Source of the DNA: Candidatus Onthenecus intestinigallinarum
GTDB lineage: Bacteria > Bacillota > Clostridia > Christensenellales > Aristaeellaceae
Direction of reading: 5' to 3'
NCBI GenBank assembly: GCA_018713325.1
Contig: DVFJ01000006.1
Coordinates: 62,001 to 126,000, forward strand
DNA length: 64,000 bases
Of this stretch, positions 15,974 through 24,877 are shown piece after piece (the first letter of the stretch is position 1; each line of letters opens with the position of its first letter). Under the pieces are notes generated by a model, which made no database searches, was not told where the DNA came from, and worked only from the letters and a program-made list of their open reading frames with translations. Position numbers and translations under genes: made by a program.

Positions 15974-16531
15974 ATGCGCGACCTGTCGCTGCACATTCTG
16001 GATCTGACGCAAAACAGCGTCAAGGCGGGCGCGTCGCTCGTGCAGGTGCTCATCCGCGACAGCGAGCGGGACGATCTGATCCGCATCGAGATCGTGGACG
16101 ACGGGTGCGGCATGGACGCAGACCTGCTCGCACGCGTGACGAGCCCCTTTACCACCACGCGCACCACGCGCAAGGTGGGCCTGGGCATCCCGATGTTCAA
16201 AGCCAACGCGGAGGGGAGCGGCGGTACGTTCTCCATCGCGTCCACAGTGGGCGAGGGCACGCGCGTGTGCGGCACATTCGGGCGCTCCAACATCGACCGT
16301 CCGCCGATGGGCGACATTCAGGGCACGATGCTCACCCTCGTGCTGGGCACGCCGGAATTTCCGGACTACCTGCTGCGCTACGAGACGGACGACGCTGCCT
16401 TTACGTTTGACACGCGCGAGGTGCGCGCCGCGCTGGACGGGCTGCCGCTCGACCTGCCCGACGTCGTCGCCTGGATGCGCGATTACCTGAAGGAAGGTTT
16501 CGAACAACTTAGCGGAGGTGTTACGTCATGA
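15974..16531 (+). CDS. GHKL-fold ATPase within the hydrogenase operon
   Basis: 185 residues. The N-terminal 110 are a histidine-kinase-type ATP-binding domain with N box LDLTQNSVKAGAS (residues about 9-21), G1 box DDGCGMD near 43 and G2 box KVGLGIPMFKANAEG near 68. The remaining 75 residues are unrecognised. There is no phospho-acceptor His domain or sensor domain. It lies between the HndA and HndB genes, 4 bases from the first and overlapping the second (ATGA), so it is made in step with hydrogenase. A conserved companion of such operons; role unknown. Confidence 0.85.
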   Translation: MRDLSLHILDLTQNSVKAGASLVQVLIRDSERDDLIRIEIVDDGCGMDADLLARVTSPFTTTRTTRKVGLGIPMFKANAEGSGGTFSIASTVGEGTRVCGTFGRSNIDRPPMGDIQGTMLTLVLGTPEFPDYLLRYETDDAAFTFDTREVRAALDGLPLDLPDVVAWMRDYLKEGFEQLSGGVTS

Positions 16532-16899
16532 AAACCATCGCAGAGCTTGAGGCCATTCGCCAGCGCGCGAAGGGCCAGGTCGGGGTTCGCAAGGATCGGG
16601 AAGGCACGCGCGTCGTCGTCGGCATGGCGACCTGCGGCATCGCGGCGGGCGCACGCCCGGTGATGCTCGCCTTTGTCGAAGAGGTCAACAAGCGCGGGCT
16701 GCAGCATGTCACTGTATCGCAGACCGGCTGCATCGGCATGTGCCGCCTGGAGCCCATCGTCGAGGTCTTTGTGCCCGGGAAGGACAAGGTCACCTACGTG
16801 CACATGACGCCCGAAAAGGTCGGCCGCGTCATCGCCGAGCACATCGTCAATGGCCGTCCGGTGGACGAATACACCATCGGCGCCGCCGAGGAACAGTAA
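16528..16899 (+). CDS. hndB: HndB-like [2Fe-2S] ferredoxin subunit
   Basis: A 123-residue thioredoxin-fold 2Fe-2S protein with Cys in ATCGIAAGA and in TGCIGMCRLEP, the pattern of the small HndB/HydB-linked ferredoxin. In NAD(P)-reducing hydrogenases it is a separate small electron carrier subunit. The start overlaps the preceding ATPase stop, with AGCGGAGG about 8 bases upstream. A 43-base gap leads to the flavoprotein subunit. Confidence 0.9.
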   Translation: MKTIAELEAIRQRAKGQVGVRKDREGTRVVVGMATCGIAAGARPVMLAFVEEVNKRGLQHVTVSQTGCIGMCRLEPIVEVFVPGKDKVTYVHMTPEKVGRVIAEHIVNGRPVDEYTIGAAEEQ

Positions 16900-16942
16900 T
16901 CACGCGGGCGGCGCTCCCGCCTGAATTGTAGGAGGAGTCACG

Positions 16943-18736
<1,794 letters not shown>

Positions 18737-18773
18737 CGCGCGCAAACCGAAGCGCAATAAGGAGGAAACGAGC

Positions 18774-20513
18774 ATGGATTTGATTACCCTTACGATCGAT
18801 GGGGTAGAGGTGCAGGTGGAACCCGGCACGACCGTGCTGGAAGCCGCACGCAAGGCCCATATCCATATCCCCACGCTGTGCTACCTCGAGGGCATCAACG
18901 AGATCGGCGCCTGCCGCATCTGCTGCGTGGACACGGGTGCGCGCTCCCTGCAGGCTGCGTGTGTGCTGCCCGTCTCGCAGGGCATGAAGGTGCGCACCAA
19001 TACGCCCGCCGTGCGCGAGGCGCGCAAGATGAACCTGGAGCTCATCCTCTCCAACCACGAGCGCAAGTGCCTCACGTGCGTTCGCAGCGGCAACTGCGAG
19101 CTGCAAAAGCTCAGCCATGACCTGGGCGTGAGCGAGGAGACGCGCTTCGAGGGCCGCAAGACGGACCGCCCCATCGACGATCTGTCGCCGTCCATCGTGC
19201 GCGAGCCCAACAAGTGCGTGCTGTGCCGCCGGTGCGTGGCCGCCTGCGCCAAGGTGCAGAAGATCGGCGTCATCGGCCCGGTGATGCGCGGCTTCAACAC
19301 GGCCATTGCGCCCGCGTGGAACAAGCAGCTCGCCGAGGTCTCCTGCGTCAACTGCGGCCAGTGCATTGAGGCCTGTCCCGTCGGCTGCCTGCACGAGAAG
19401 GACGACACCGAGAAGGTCTGGAATCTGCTGGCGGATCCCGACCGTCACGTCGTCGTGCAGACCGCTCCCGCCGTGCGCGCCGCGCTGGGCGAGGAGTTCG
19501 GCATGCCCATGGGCACCTGCGTGACCGGCAAGATGGCCGCCGCGCTGCGCCGCCTGGGCTTTGACAAGGTGTTCGATACGGACTTCGGCGCCGACTTGAC
19601 GATCATGGAGGAGGGCACCGAGCTGCTCGGCCGCCTGCAAAACGGCGGCGTGCTGCCGATGATCACCTCCTGCTCGCCGGGCTGGATCAAGTACTGCGAG
19701 CACTACTATCCCGAGATGATCCCGAATCTGTCCAGCTGCAAGTCGCCGCACGAGATGCTCGGCGCGGTGATCAAGAGCTACTACGCCGGTCGCGAGGACC
19801 TGGACCCCAACAAGGTTGTGGTCGTGTCGGTCATGCCCTGCACGGCGAAGAAGTTCGAGGCGCAGCGGCCGGAGCTGTCCAATAACGGCTTGCAGGACGT
19901 GGACGTGGTCATTACCACGCGCGAGCTGGCGCGCATGATCAAGGAGGCCGGCATTGACTTCGCCCGCCTGCCCGACGAGGACTTTGACGACATGTTCGGC
20001 GAGTCCACGGGCGCCAGCGTCATCTTTGGCGTCACCGGCGGCGTCATGGAGGCCGCGCTGCGCACGGTCTACGAGGTCGTCACGGGCAAGACGCTGGAGA
20101 AGCTGGAGTTCGAGGGCGTGCGCGGCTTCGAGGGCGTGAAGGAGGCGACCGTCCAGATGGGCGATCTGGAGGTCAAGGTCGCCGTCGCGCACGGCACGGG
20201 CAACGCGGCCCGGCTGCTGGACGCGGTCAAGTCCGGCGAGAAGCAGTATCACTTCATCGAGATCATGGGCTGCCCTGGCGGCTGCGTGACGGGCGGCGGC
20301 CAGCCGATCGTCTGCGCGGACGTGCAGGCCGAGGTCAACGTGAAGGAACTGCGCGCAAAGGCGCTCTACGGCGAGGATGAGGGCAAGAAGCTGCGCAAGT
20401 CGCACGAGAACCCCTCCATCAAGAAGCTGTACGCCGAATTCCTTGGCGAGCCCAACAGCCACCGTGCGCACAAGCTGCTGCATACCACCTATGTGACGCG
20501 CGACAAGTACTGA
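18774..20513 (+). CDS. hndD: Catalytic [FeFe]-hydrogenase subunit, HndD/HydA type
   Basis: 579 residues, normal for HndD. The order is an N-terminal 2Fe-2S ferredoxin domain, a His-Cys3 4Fe-4S site (HERKCLTCVRSGNC), two 4Fe-4S sites (CVLCRRCVAAC, CVNCGQCIEACP), the H-cluster domain and a C-terminal small-subunit-like tail. The H-cluster loops are TSCSPGW at 298-304, MPCTAK (Cys356) and GCPGGCVTGGG (Cys500, Cys504). The first loop has Ser where the common motif TSCCP has its second Cys; I recall this form from trimeric hydrogenases. ATG 18774 follows AAGGAGG by 8 bases. The reaction is reversible H2 oxidation coupled through HndA-C to NAD(P) and probably ferredoxin. Confidence 0.95.
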   Translation: MDLITLTIDGVEVQVEPGTTVLEAARKAHIHIPTLCYLEGINEIGACRICCVDTGARSLQAACVLPVSQGMKVRTNTPAVREARKMNLELILSNHERKCLTCVRSGNCELQKLSHDLGVSEETRFEGRKTDRPIDDLSPSIVREPNKCVLCRRCVAACAKVQKIGVIGPVMRGFNTAIAPAWNKQLAEVSCVNCGQCIEACPVGCLHEKDDTEKVWNLLADPDRHVVVQTAPAVRAALGEEFGMPMGTCVTGKMAAALRRLGFDKVFDTDFGADLTIMEEGTELLGRLQNGGVLPMITSCSPGWIKYCEHYYPEMIPNLSSCKSPHEMLGAVIKSYYAGREDLDPNKVVVVSVMPCTAKKFEAQRPELSNNGLQDVDVVITTRELARMIKEAGIDFARLPDEDFDDMFGESTGASVIFGVTGGVMEAALRTVYEVVTGKTLEKLEFEGVRGFEGVKEATVQMGDLEVKVAVAHGTGNAARLLDAVKSGEKQYHFIEIMGCPGGCVTGGGQPIVCADVQAEVNVKELRAKALYGEDEGKKLRKSHENPSIKKLYAEFLGEPNSHRAHKLLHTTYVTRDKY

Positions 20514-20527
20514 TTTGAGCATGTACC

Positions 20528-20560
20528 GGGCCCCCGGGCGTCGACCGCCCGGGGGCCCTT
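20528..20560 (+). terminator. Strong GC hairpin after the hydrogenase operon
   Basis: A perfect 13-bp all-GC stem (20528-20540 with 20546-20558) and a TCGAC loop. Only two T follow, so it is a weak match to a U-tract terminator; it may also stabilise the 3' end. Confidence 0.7.
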
Positions 20561-20564
20561 GCGT

Positions 20565-21179
20565 TCAGCTGTGCACGTGAAAGGACTGGATGCGCCCGAT
20601 GAGCCACGAGGAGAGCGTGACCGTCACGAGCGAGCAGGCGATCTTTTCCAGGGGAATATAGGAGAGCGAAAGCGCCAGCACGGTAAAGTCCGTGAAGAAG
20701 TAGGCCAGGGAGATGGGCAGGCGCGAAATCCTGGCGATGATCAGCGCGAGCGCATCGTCGCCGCCGGATGCGCCGCCAGCGCGCACGACGAGCCCGACGC
20801 CCACGCCGACGAACAGCCCGCCGGCCAGCGCGGCCAGCAGCGGCCGGTCCGCCATCGAGGGCAGCACCGGGCCCAGACGCTCCAACAGGCGATAGCAGAG
20901 CGAGAAGCCGACGCTGGAGATGAGCGCGTTGCGCAGAAAGCCCCTGCCCAGCAGCCGAAATCCCACCGCATAGCAGGTCATATCCATCAGAAAGCCGCTG
21001 ACGCCAGGCGAGACGCCCAGCCAGTGCTGCAGCAGCAGCGTCATGCCCAGCACGCCGCCCTCGGTGATCTGGCTCTGACTGTGCACGTTGAATAGGCCGA
21101 AGGCCAGCGTAAAGGCGCCCAGCAGCAGGACGCCGTCATGGCGCAGCATGCGCGCGGCGCGCGTTTGCAAATGGGACAA
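20565..21179 (-). CDS. YitT-family membrane protein
   Basis: A 204-residue protein with about five or six membrane helices of the YitT/DUF161 family. Typical pieces are LGAFTLAFGLFNVHSQSQI, the GGVLGMTLLLQHWLG segment and VRAGGASGGDDALALII. It lacks the soluble C-terminal DUF2179 domain of longer members. Function unknown; family members are proposed transporters. The start is TTG 21179 with AAGGGG 7 bases upstream; ATG 21149 is an alternative without a ribosome site. It is divergent from a MerR regulator whose predicted operator overlaps this gene's promoter, so regulation by that protein is likely. Confidence 0.85.
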   Translation of the reverse strand: MSHLQTRAARMLRHDGVLLLGAFTLAFGLFNVHSQSQITEGGVLGMTLLLQHWLGVSPGVSGFLMDMTCYAVGFRLLGRGFLRNALISSVGFSLCYRLLERLGPVLPSMADRPLLAALAGGLFVGVGVGLVVRAGGASGGDDALALIIARISRLPISLAYFFTDFTVLALSLSYIPLEKIACSLVTVTLSSWLIGRIQSFHVHS

Positions 21180-21215
21180 AATAAAACCCCTTTCCGCGTG
21201 AAGTCGTCAGGAAAG

Positions 21216-21246
21216 AGGATAAAGGATATAGTAACAATATTGTCAA
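21216..21246 (-). promoter_or_regulatory. MerR-type promoter and operator
   Basis: On the minus strand, consensus TTGACA (21246-21241) and TATCCT (21221-21216) are separated by 19 bases, the long spacer typical of MerR-activated promoters. A 14-base near-palindrome, TGACAATATTGTTA, overlaps the -35. Confidence 0.6.
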
Positions 21247-21257
21247 GGGGGAAAATC

Positions 21258-22064
21258 ATGCGCACGCGTTTCACCGTCGGCGAAATGGCGCGGCTCAGCG
21301 GCCTTTCCAAGCAGACGCTGATCTTTTATGACCGCACGGGCGTCTTTTCACCGCGCGCCGTCGATCCGTCCAACGGCTACCGGTATTATGCCGCCGAGCA
21401 GCTGGAGGCGCTGGATAACGTCCTGATGCTCAAGGAGATGGGGCTGTCTCTGGAGGAAATTCGCGCGTTTATGCACGAGCGCAGCGGCAGACGGGCGCTG
21501 GAGGTGATGGAGATGCAGCGCGCGCGCATTCGGGAGAAGATGGAGCGCCTGGCCCGCATTGAGCGCCGGCTGGCGCGCAAGGCCGGCACGCTGCGGGCGC
21601 TGGAGGCGGACCGGCCGGATGGGGTGCAGATCCGCCCGATGCCGCAGGACGCGCTGGCGACGGAGCCGGTCGACGCGCCGGGCGGTCTGGCCGAACAGGA
21701 TGTGGCGCTCAAGCGTCTGCTGCGCCGGGCGCAGGAAATGGGCTATCCGCACTACTATCAGCTGGGCACGATGGTCGCGGCGCAGGATCTGCTCGCCGGG
21801 CGCTGTCTGCGGGCCAGCTATGCCTTTCTGCCGCTGGACCGTCCGGTTGAGGGCTGTGCATACAGGCCGGAAGGGCTGGCGGCCGTCGCATATCACGCGG
21901 GCGCGTATGCGCGCACGCAGGAGACGTATGCACGGATGCTGGAACAGATCGGGCAAAGGGGCCTTGCGCCGATGGACTACGCCTACGAGTACTGCATCCT
22001 GGACAGCCTGACCAGCGCCAGCAGCGACGATTACGTGACGCAGATCGTCATTCCGCTGCGCTGA
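21258..22064 (+). CDS. MerR-family regulator with effector-binding domain
   Basis: 268 residues. The N-terminal winged helix (FTVGEMARLSGLSKQTLIFYD, then NGYRYYAAEQLEAL) is followed by a dimerisation coiled coil at about 75-115 and a C-terminal GyrI/BmrR-like ligand domain ending YAYEYCILDS. This is the layout of multidrug-sensing regulators such as BmrR and BltR. ATG 21258 has AAGGGGG about 7 bases upstream. It is divergent from yitT with a 78-base gap containing the 19-base-spacer promoter. It converges on recX with a one-base gap. Ligand unknown. Confidence 0.87.
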   Translation: MRTRFTVGEMARLSGLSKQTLIFYDRTGVFSPRAVDPSNGYRYYAAEQLEALDNVLMLKEMGLSLEEIRAFMHERSGRRALEVMEMQRARIREKMERLARIERRLARKAGTLRALEADRPDGVQIRPMPQDALATEPVDAPGGLAEQDVALKRLLRRAQEMGYPHYYQLGTMVAAQDLLAGRCLRASYAFLPLDRPVEGCAYRPEGLAAVAYHAGAYARTQETYARMLEQIGQRGLAPMDYAYEYCILDSLTSASSDDYVTQIVIPLR

Positions 22065-22065
22065 C

Positions 22066-22710
22066 TCACCCGTCCCATTCGTCAAAGCCGCCGTCATCCG
22101 TTCCGGCGGCGCGGCTGTAGGCCTGACGGGCGACATCCCAGCTGTAGCCGCGGCGTACGAGCGCGGCGAGCACCTTGCGCCGCGCGTCGCGCTCGTCCCG
22201 GGCGCGCGTGCGGGCGATGAGCCGCTCGCACAGGGCGGCCGCCTGGCGCAGCTGCTCCGCGTCGTCGACCTGCGCCAGCGCTGCGTCGACGCGCTCGCGC
22301 GAGACGCCCTTGCGCAGCAGCTCCTGCGCGATGCGCCGCTTGCCCAGCGCGCGCTCCTGGCGCGCCTGCGCCCACAGGTCGGCAAACTGCGCGTCGTTGA
22401 GGTACCCCTCCCGCAGCAGGCGCTCCATCACGCGCGCGATCGCCGGCTCCGTGTAGCCGCAGCGGCGCAGGCATGTCTCCATCTCGCGCTCGGTGCGCGG
22501 CCGGGCAGCCAGATAGTCCACCGCACGGGCCAGCGCATGCGGGTATTCACGCCCGGCCAGCCAGGCTGCGTAGGCCTCGGGGTCCCATGGCTCGCCCTCG
22601 CGCAGCGGGCGCTCGCGAAACAGGCTGGCCGGCACGCGCAGCACGGTCTCGTCCTCGCATTCCACGTAGACCACGCCGCGCTGCCTGCGGACGGACAGAA
22701 TTCGGCTCAT
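22066..22710 (-). CDS. recX: Regulatory protein RecX
   Basis: A 214-residue RecX, which caps RecA filaments and limits strand exchange. Three-helix repeats are visible: ALARAVDYLAARPRTEREME, then the GYLNDAQFADLWAQAR motif near residue 105, and KRRIAQELLRKGVSRERVDAAL. The N-terminal 50 residues resemble the extension common in Firmicutes. The ribosome site is a modest AGGAAAGG about 11 bases upstream of ATG 22710. No recA is in view. Its divergent neighbour is a coat-protein pair. Confidence 0.9.
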   Translation of the reverse strand: MSRILSVRRQRGVVYVECEDETVLRVPASLFRERPLREGEPWDPEAYAAWLAGREYPHALARAVDYLAARPRTEREMETCLRRCGYTEPAIARVMERLLREGYLNDAQFADLWAQARQERALGKRRIAQELLRKGVSRERVDAALAQVDDAEQLRQAAALCERLIARTRARDERDARRKVLAALVRRGYSWDVARQAYSRAAGTDDGGFDEWDG

Positions 22711-22729
22711 GGCGGATCGCGCCTTTCCT

Positions 22730-22758
22730 GCATAGATTTGCGCCGGCTGCGCATGCTA
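22730..22758 (+). promoter_or_regulatory. Candidate sporulation (sigma-G-like) promoter
   Basis: GCATA (22730-22734), a 17-base spacer and CATGCTA (22752-22758) fit the forespore sigma-G pattern GHATR / CATnnTA. No sigma-A promoter is seen before the coat-protein genes. Confidence 0.35.
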
Positions 22759-22804
22759 GGGGAGGGAAAACCCGGAAAGATCAGGACAAAGAGGAGGAAT
22801 GCGC

Positions 22805-23011
22805 ATGCCGCAGGGAAATCCGCAGCTCACGCAGAAGGACCTGACGCTGATCGGCGACCAACTGACGCAGGAGGCCCTCGCCAACAAGAAACTCGAATGC
22901 TACGCGCAGGCATTCACGGATCCGGCGCTGCAGGGCGTGGCGCAGACGCTTGCGCAGCACCACAAGCAGCAATATGACCGGCTGTTCGGCTACCTGAACG
23001 GGCAGCAGTGA
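22805..23011 (+). CDS. Small coat-associated protein
   Basis: A 68-residue protein rich in Gln and Leu: PQLTQKDLTLIGDQLTQEAL, then a second helix with YAQAFTDPALQGVAQTLAQ. The two-helix pattern resembles a shortened CotF-like/ferritin-like helical hairpin, and the next gene is a clear CotF relative. ATG 22805 has GAGGAGG 7 bases upstream; ATG 22799 abuts that site. It is probably expressed in sporulation, from context and the candidate sigma-G-like promoter. The assignment is by neighbourhood and composition, not by a strong motif. Confidence 0.6.
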   Translation: MPQGNPQLTQKDLTLIGDQLTQEALANKKLECYAQAFTDPALQGVAQTLAQHHKQQYDRLFGYLNGQQ

Positions 23012-23025
23012 GGGGAGGAAGCGCA

Positions 23026-23349
23026 ATGAAGACGGACAAGATGCCGTATTTCGGCGAAGGCCGGCAAGGCGGCGGGCAACAGGCCGCACTGAGCGAGCAG
23101 GATATGGCGCAGGACATGCTGGGCTGCCACAAGGCGCTGGCCAATGGCTACGGCACGCTGATCCTGGAGGCGAGCTGCCCGCAGCTGCGGGAGATCCTGG
23201 CGCAGAACTGGCGGCAGACGGTCGAGGATCAATACGCGATCTTCGAGCAGATGCATGCCCGCGGCTGGTACCAGACGCCCCCTGCACAGCAACAGGAGAT
23301 CATGGCGTCCCAGCAACAGTTTGCGCAGATGCAGATGCAGCTGCAGTGA
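23026..23349 (+). CDS. CotF-family spore coat protein
   Basis: 107 residues. LSEQDMAQDMLGCHKALANGY and the late RGWYQTPPAQQQEI segment match the CotF family of spore coat or spore-associated proteins, which form a helical bundle. The Gln/Met-rich tail (QQQFAQMQMQLQ) is usual in clostridial copies. ATG 23026 has GGGGAGG about 7 bases upstream, 14 bases after the preceding gene, so the pair is one operon. A strong terminator follows. Confidence 0.87.
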   Translation: MKTDKMPYFGEGRQGGGQQAALSEQDMAQDMLGCHKALANGYGTLILEASCPQLREILAQNWRQTVEDQYAIFEQMHARGWYQTPPAQQQEIMASQQQFAQMQMQLQ

Positions 23350-23356
23350 GGCCCGC

Positions 23357-23390
23357 AAAAGGCCGTCCGATGCGTTCGGACGGCCTTTTT
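23357..23390 (+). terminator. Terminator after the coat-protein genes
   Basis: A 14-bp stem (AAAAGGCCGTCCGA / TCGGACGGCCTTTT) with a five-base loop and a T run; the A run on the left makes it bidirectional for pncB. Confidence 0.93.
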
Positions 23391-23402
23391 GTCATGCGCC
23401 GG

Positions 23403-24833
23403 TCAGTGACCGTGGCGGGCCAGCAGGGACTGCTTGAGGTCGTACAGGCGCTGGGAGAGGTCGACCTTGTAGCGCTGGGGGCGGTGCAGGCGCTTGTATT
23501 CGCTCCAGAACGTGTCCAGCTCGTCGCGGGCATAGGCGGCGATGCAGTGCAGGTCGGGCGAGCGATAGACCTGCTCGCCGCCGCGGAAGATGGGCACGAG
23601 CAGCTCGCGCAGCGTATAGTCGGTGAGCGTCATGCGCTTCCAGGTGTTCTCGGGATCGAAGATCGTCAGCGGCTCGGAGGCGTCGTAGACCTCGTCGTGC
23701 AGGGCGATCAGGTCGGCCAGCGCGTGCCGGTCCTCCCTGGAGTAGATGCGCAGCACCTTCTTCTTGCCCGGATTGGTGATCTTGGCCGGGTTTTCCGAGA
23801 TCTTGATGCGCGGCACGAGCTCGCCGTTGACCTCCTCGGCCGCGAGCTTGTACACGCCGCCGAGCGCGGGATTGTTTTGGCTGGTGATCATGCGCGTGCC
23901 CACGCCCCACACGTCGATCGCCGCGCCCTGCGCCTTCAGGTCCCAGATGACCTCCTCGTCCAGGTCGCCTGACGCGAAGATGCGCGCGTTGGGGAAGCCG
24001 GCGTCGTCGAGCATCTTGCGCGCGGTGCGGCTCAGGTAGGCCAGGTCGCCGCTGTCCAGGCGGATGCCGTTGGGCTCGATGCCGCGCGCGCGCAGCTCCT
24101 TGAAGACCGTGATCGCATTGGGCACGCCGCTCTTGAGCGTGTCGTAGGTGTCGACCAGCAGCAGGCACTCGTGCGGGAAGACCTCGGCGTAGGCGCGGAA
24201 CGCCTCCAGCTCGGAGCCGAAGCTCATCACCCAGCTGTGCGCGTGCGTGCCGCGCACGGGGATGTCGTACATCTGGCCGGTGAGCACGTTGCTCGTGGCC
24301 ACGCACCCGCCGATGATCGACGCGCGCGCGCCGTAGATGCCCGCGTCCGGTCCCTGCGCGCGGCGCAGGCCGAACTCGAGCACGCCGTCGCCCTGCGCCG
24401 CCTGCACGACGCGGCTGGCCTTGGTGGCGATCAGCGTCTGATGGTTGATGATGTTGAGCAGCGCCGTCTCCACCAGCTGCGCCTCGATCATGGGCGCGCA
24501 CACGCGCACGATGGGCTCGGTGGGGAAGACGATCGTGCCCTCGGGCACGGCGTCGATATCGCCCGTGAACCGGAAATTCTTCAGGAGGTTGAGGAAGCCC
24601 TCGTCAAACGTATTCAGGCTGCGCAGGTACGCGATGTCCTCCGTGGAGAAGTGCAGGCTGCGGACGTACTCGATCGCCTGCTCCAGGCCCGCGGCGACCG
24701 CATGCGCCGTCTCGTCGCCCTGCTTGCGATAGAACAGGTCGAACACGGCGACGTTCTTCGCCATGCCGTAGCGCCAGTAGCCGTTCATCATCGTCAGTTC
24801 ATACAGGTCGGTCATCATCGTCAGATTGCGCAT
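23403..24833 (-). CDS. pncB: Nicotinate phosphoribosyltransferase
   Basis: Converts nicotinate and PRPP to nicotinate mononucleotide in NAD salvage. 476 residues, normal length. The N-terminus MMTDLYELTMMNGYW is characteristic, and later segments include GTHAHSWVMSF with the catalytic His region, VDTYDTLKSGVPNA, RLDSGDLAYLS and the phosphate-binding VGTRMITSQNNPALGGVYKL. AGAGGGA lies just upstream of ATG 24833. It follows lgt by 44 bases on the same strand, so the lgt promoter probably serves both. Confidence 0.95.
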   Translation of the reverse strand: MRNLTMMTDLYELTMMNGYWRYGMAKNVAVFDLFYRKQGDETAHAVAAGLEQAIEYVRSLHFSTEDIAYLRSLNTFDEGFLNLLKNFRFTGDIDAVPEGTIVFPTEPIVRVCAPMIEAQLVETALLNIINHQTLIATKASRVVQAAQGDGVLEFGLRRAQGPDAGIYGARASIIGGCVATSNVLTGQMYDIPVRGTHAHSWVMSFGSELEAFRAYAEVFPHECLLLVDTYDTLKSGVPNAITVFKELRARGIEPNGIRLDSGDLAYLSRTARKMLDDAGFPNARIFASGDLDEEVIWDLKAQGAAIDVWGVGTRMITSQNNPALGGVYKLAAEEVNGELVPRIKISENPAKITNPGKKKVLRIYSREDRHALADLIALHDEVYDASEPLTIFDPENTWKRMTLTDYTLRELLVPIFRGGEQVYRSPDLHCIAAYARDELDTFWSEYKRLHRPQRYKVDLSQRLYDLKQSLLARHGH

Positions 24834-24877
24834 CGTGATCCCTCTTTTTCAATCATCGTTGGGCATGCCGCAGGAGC

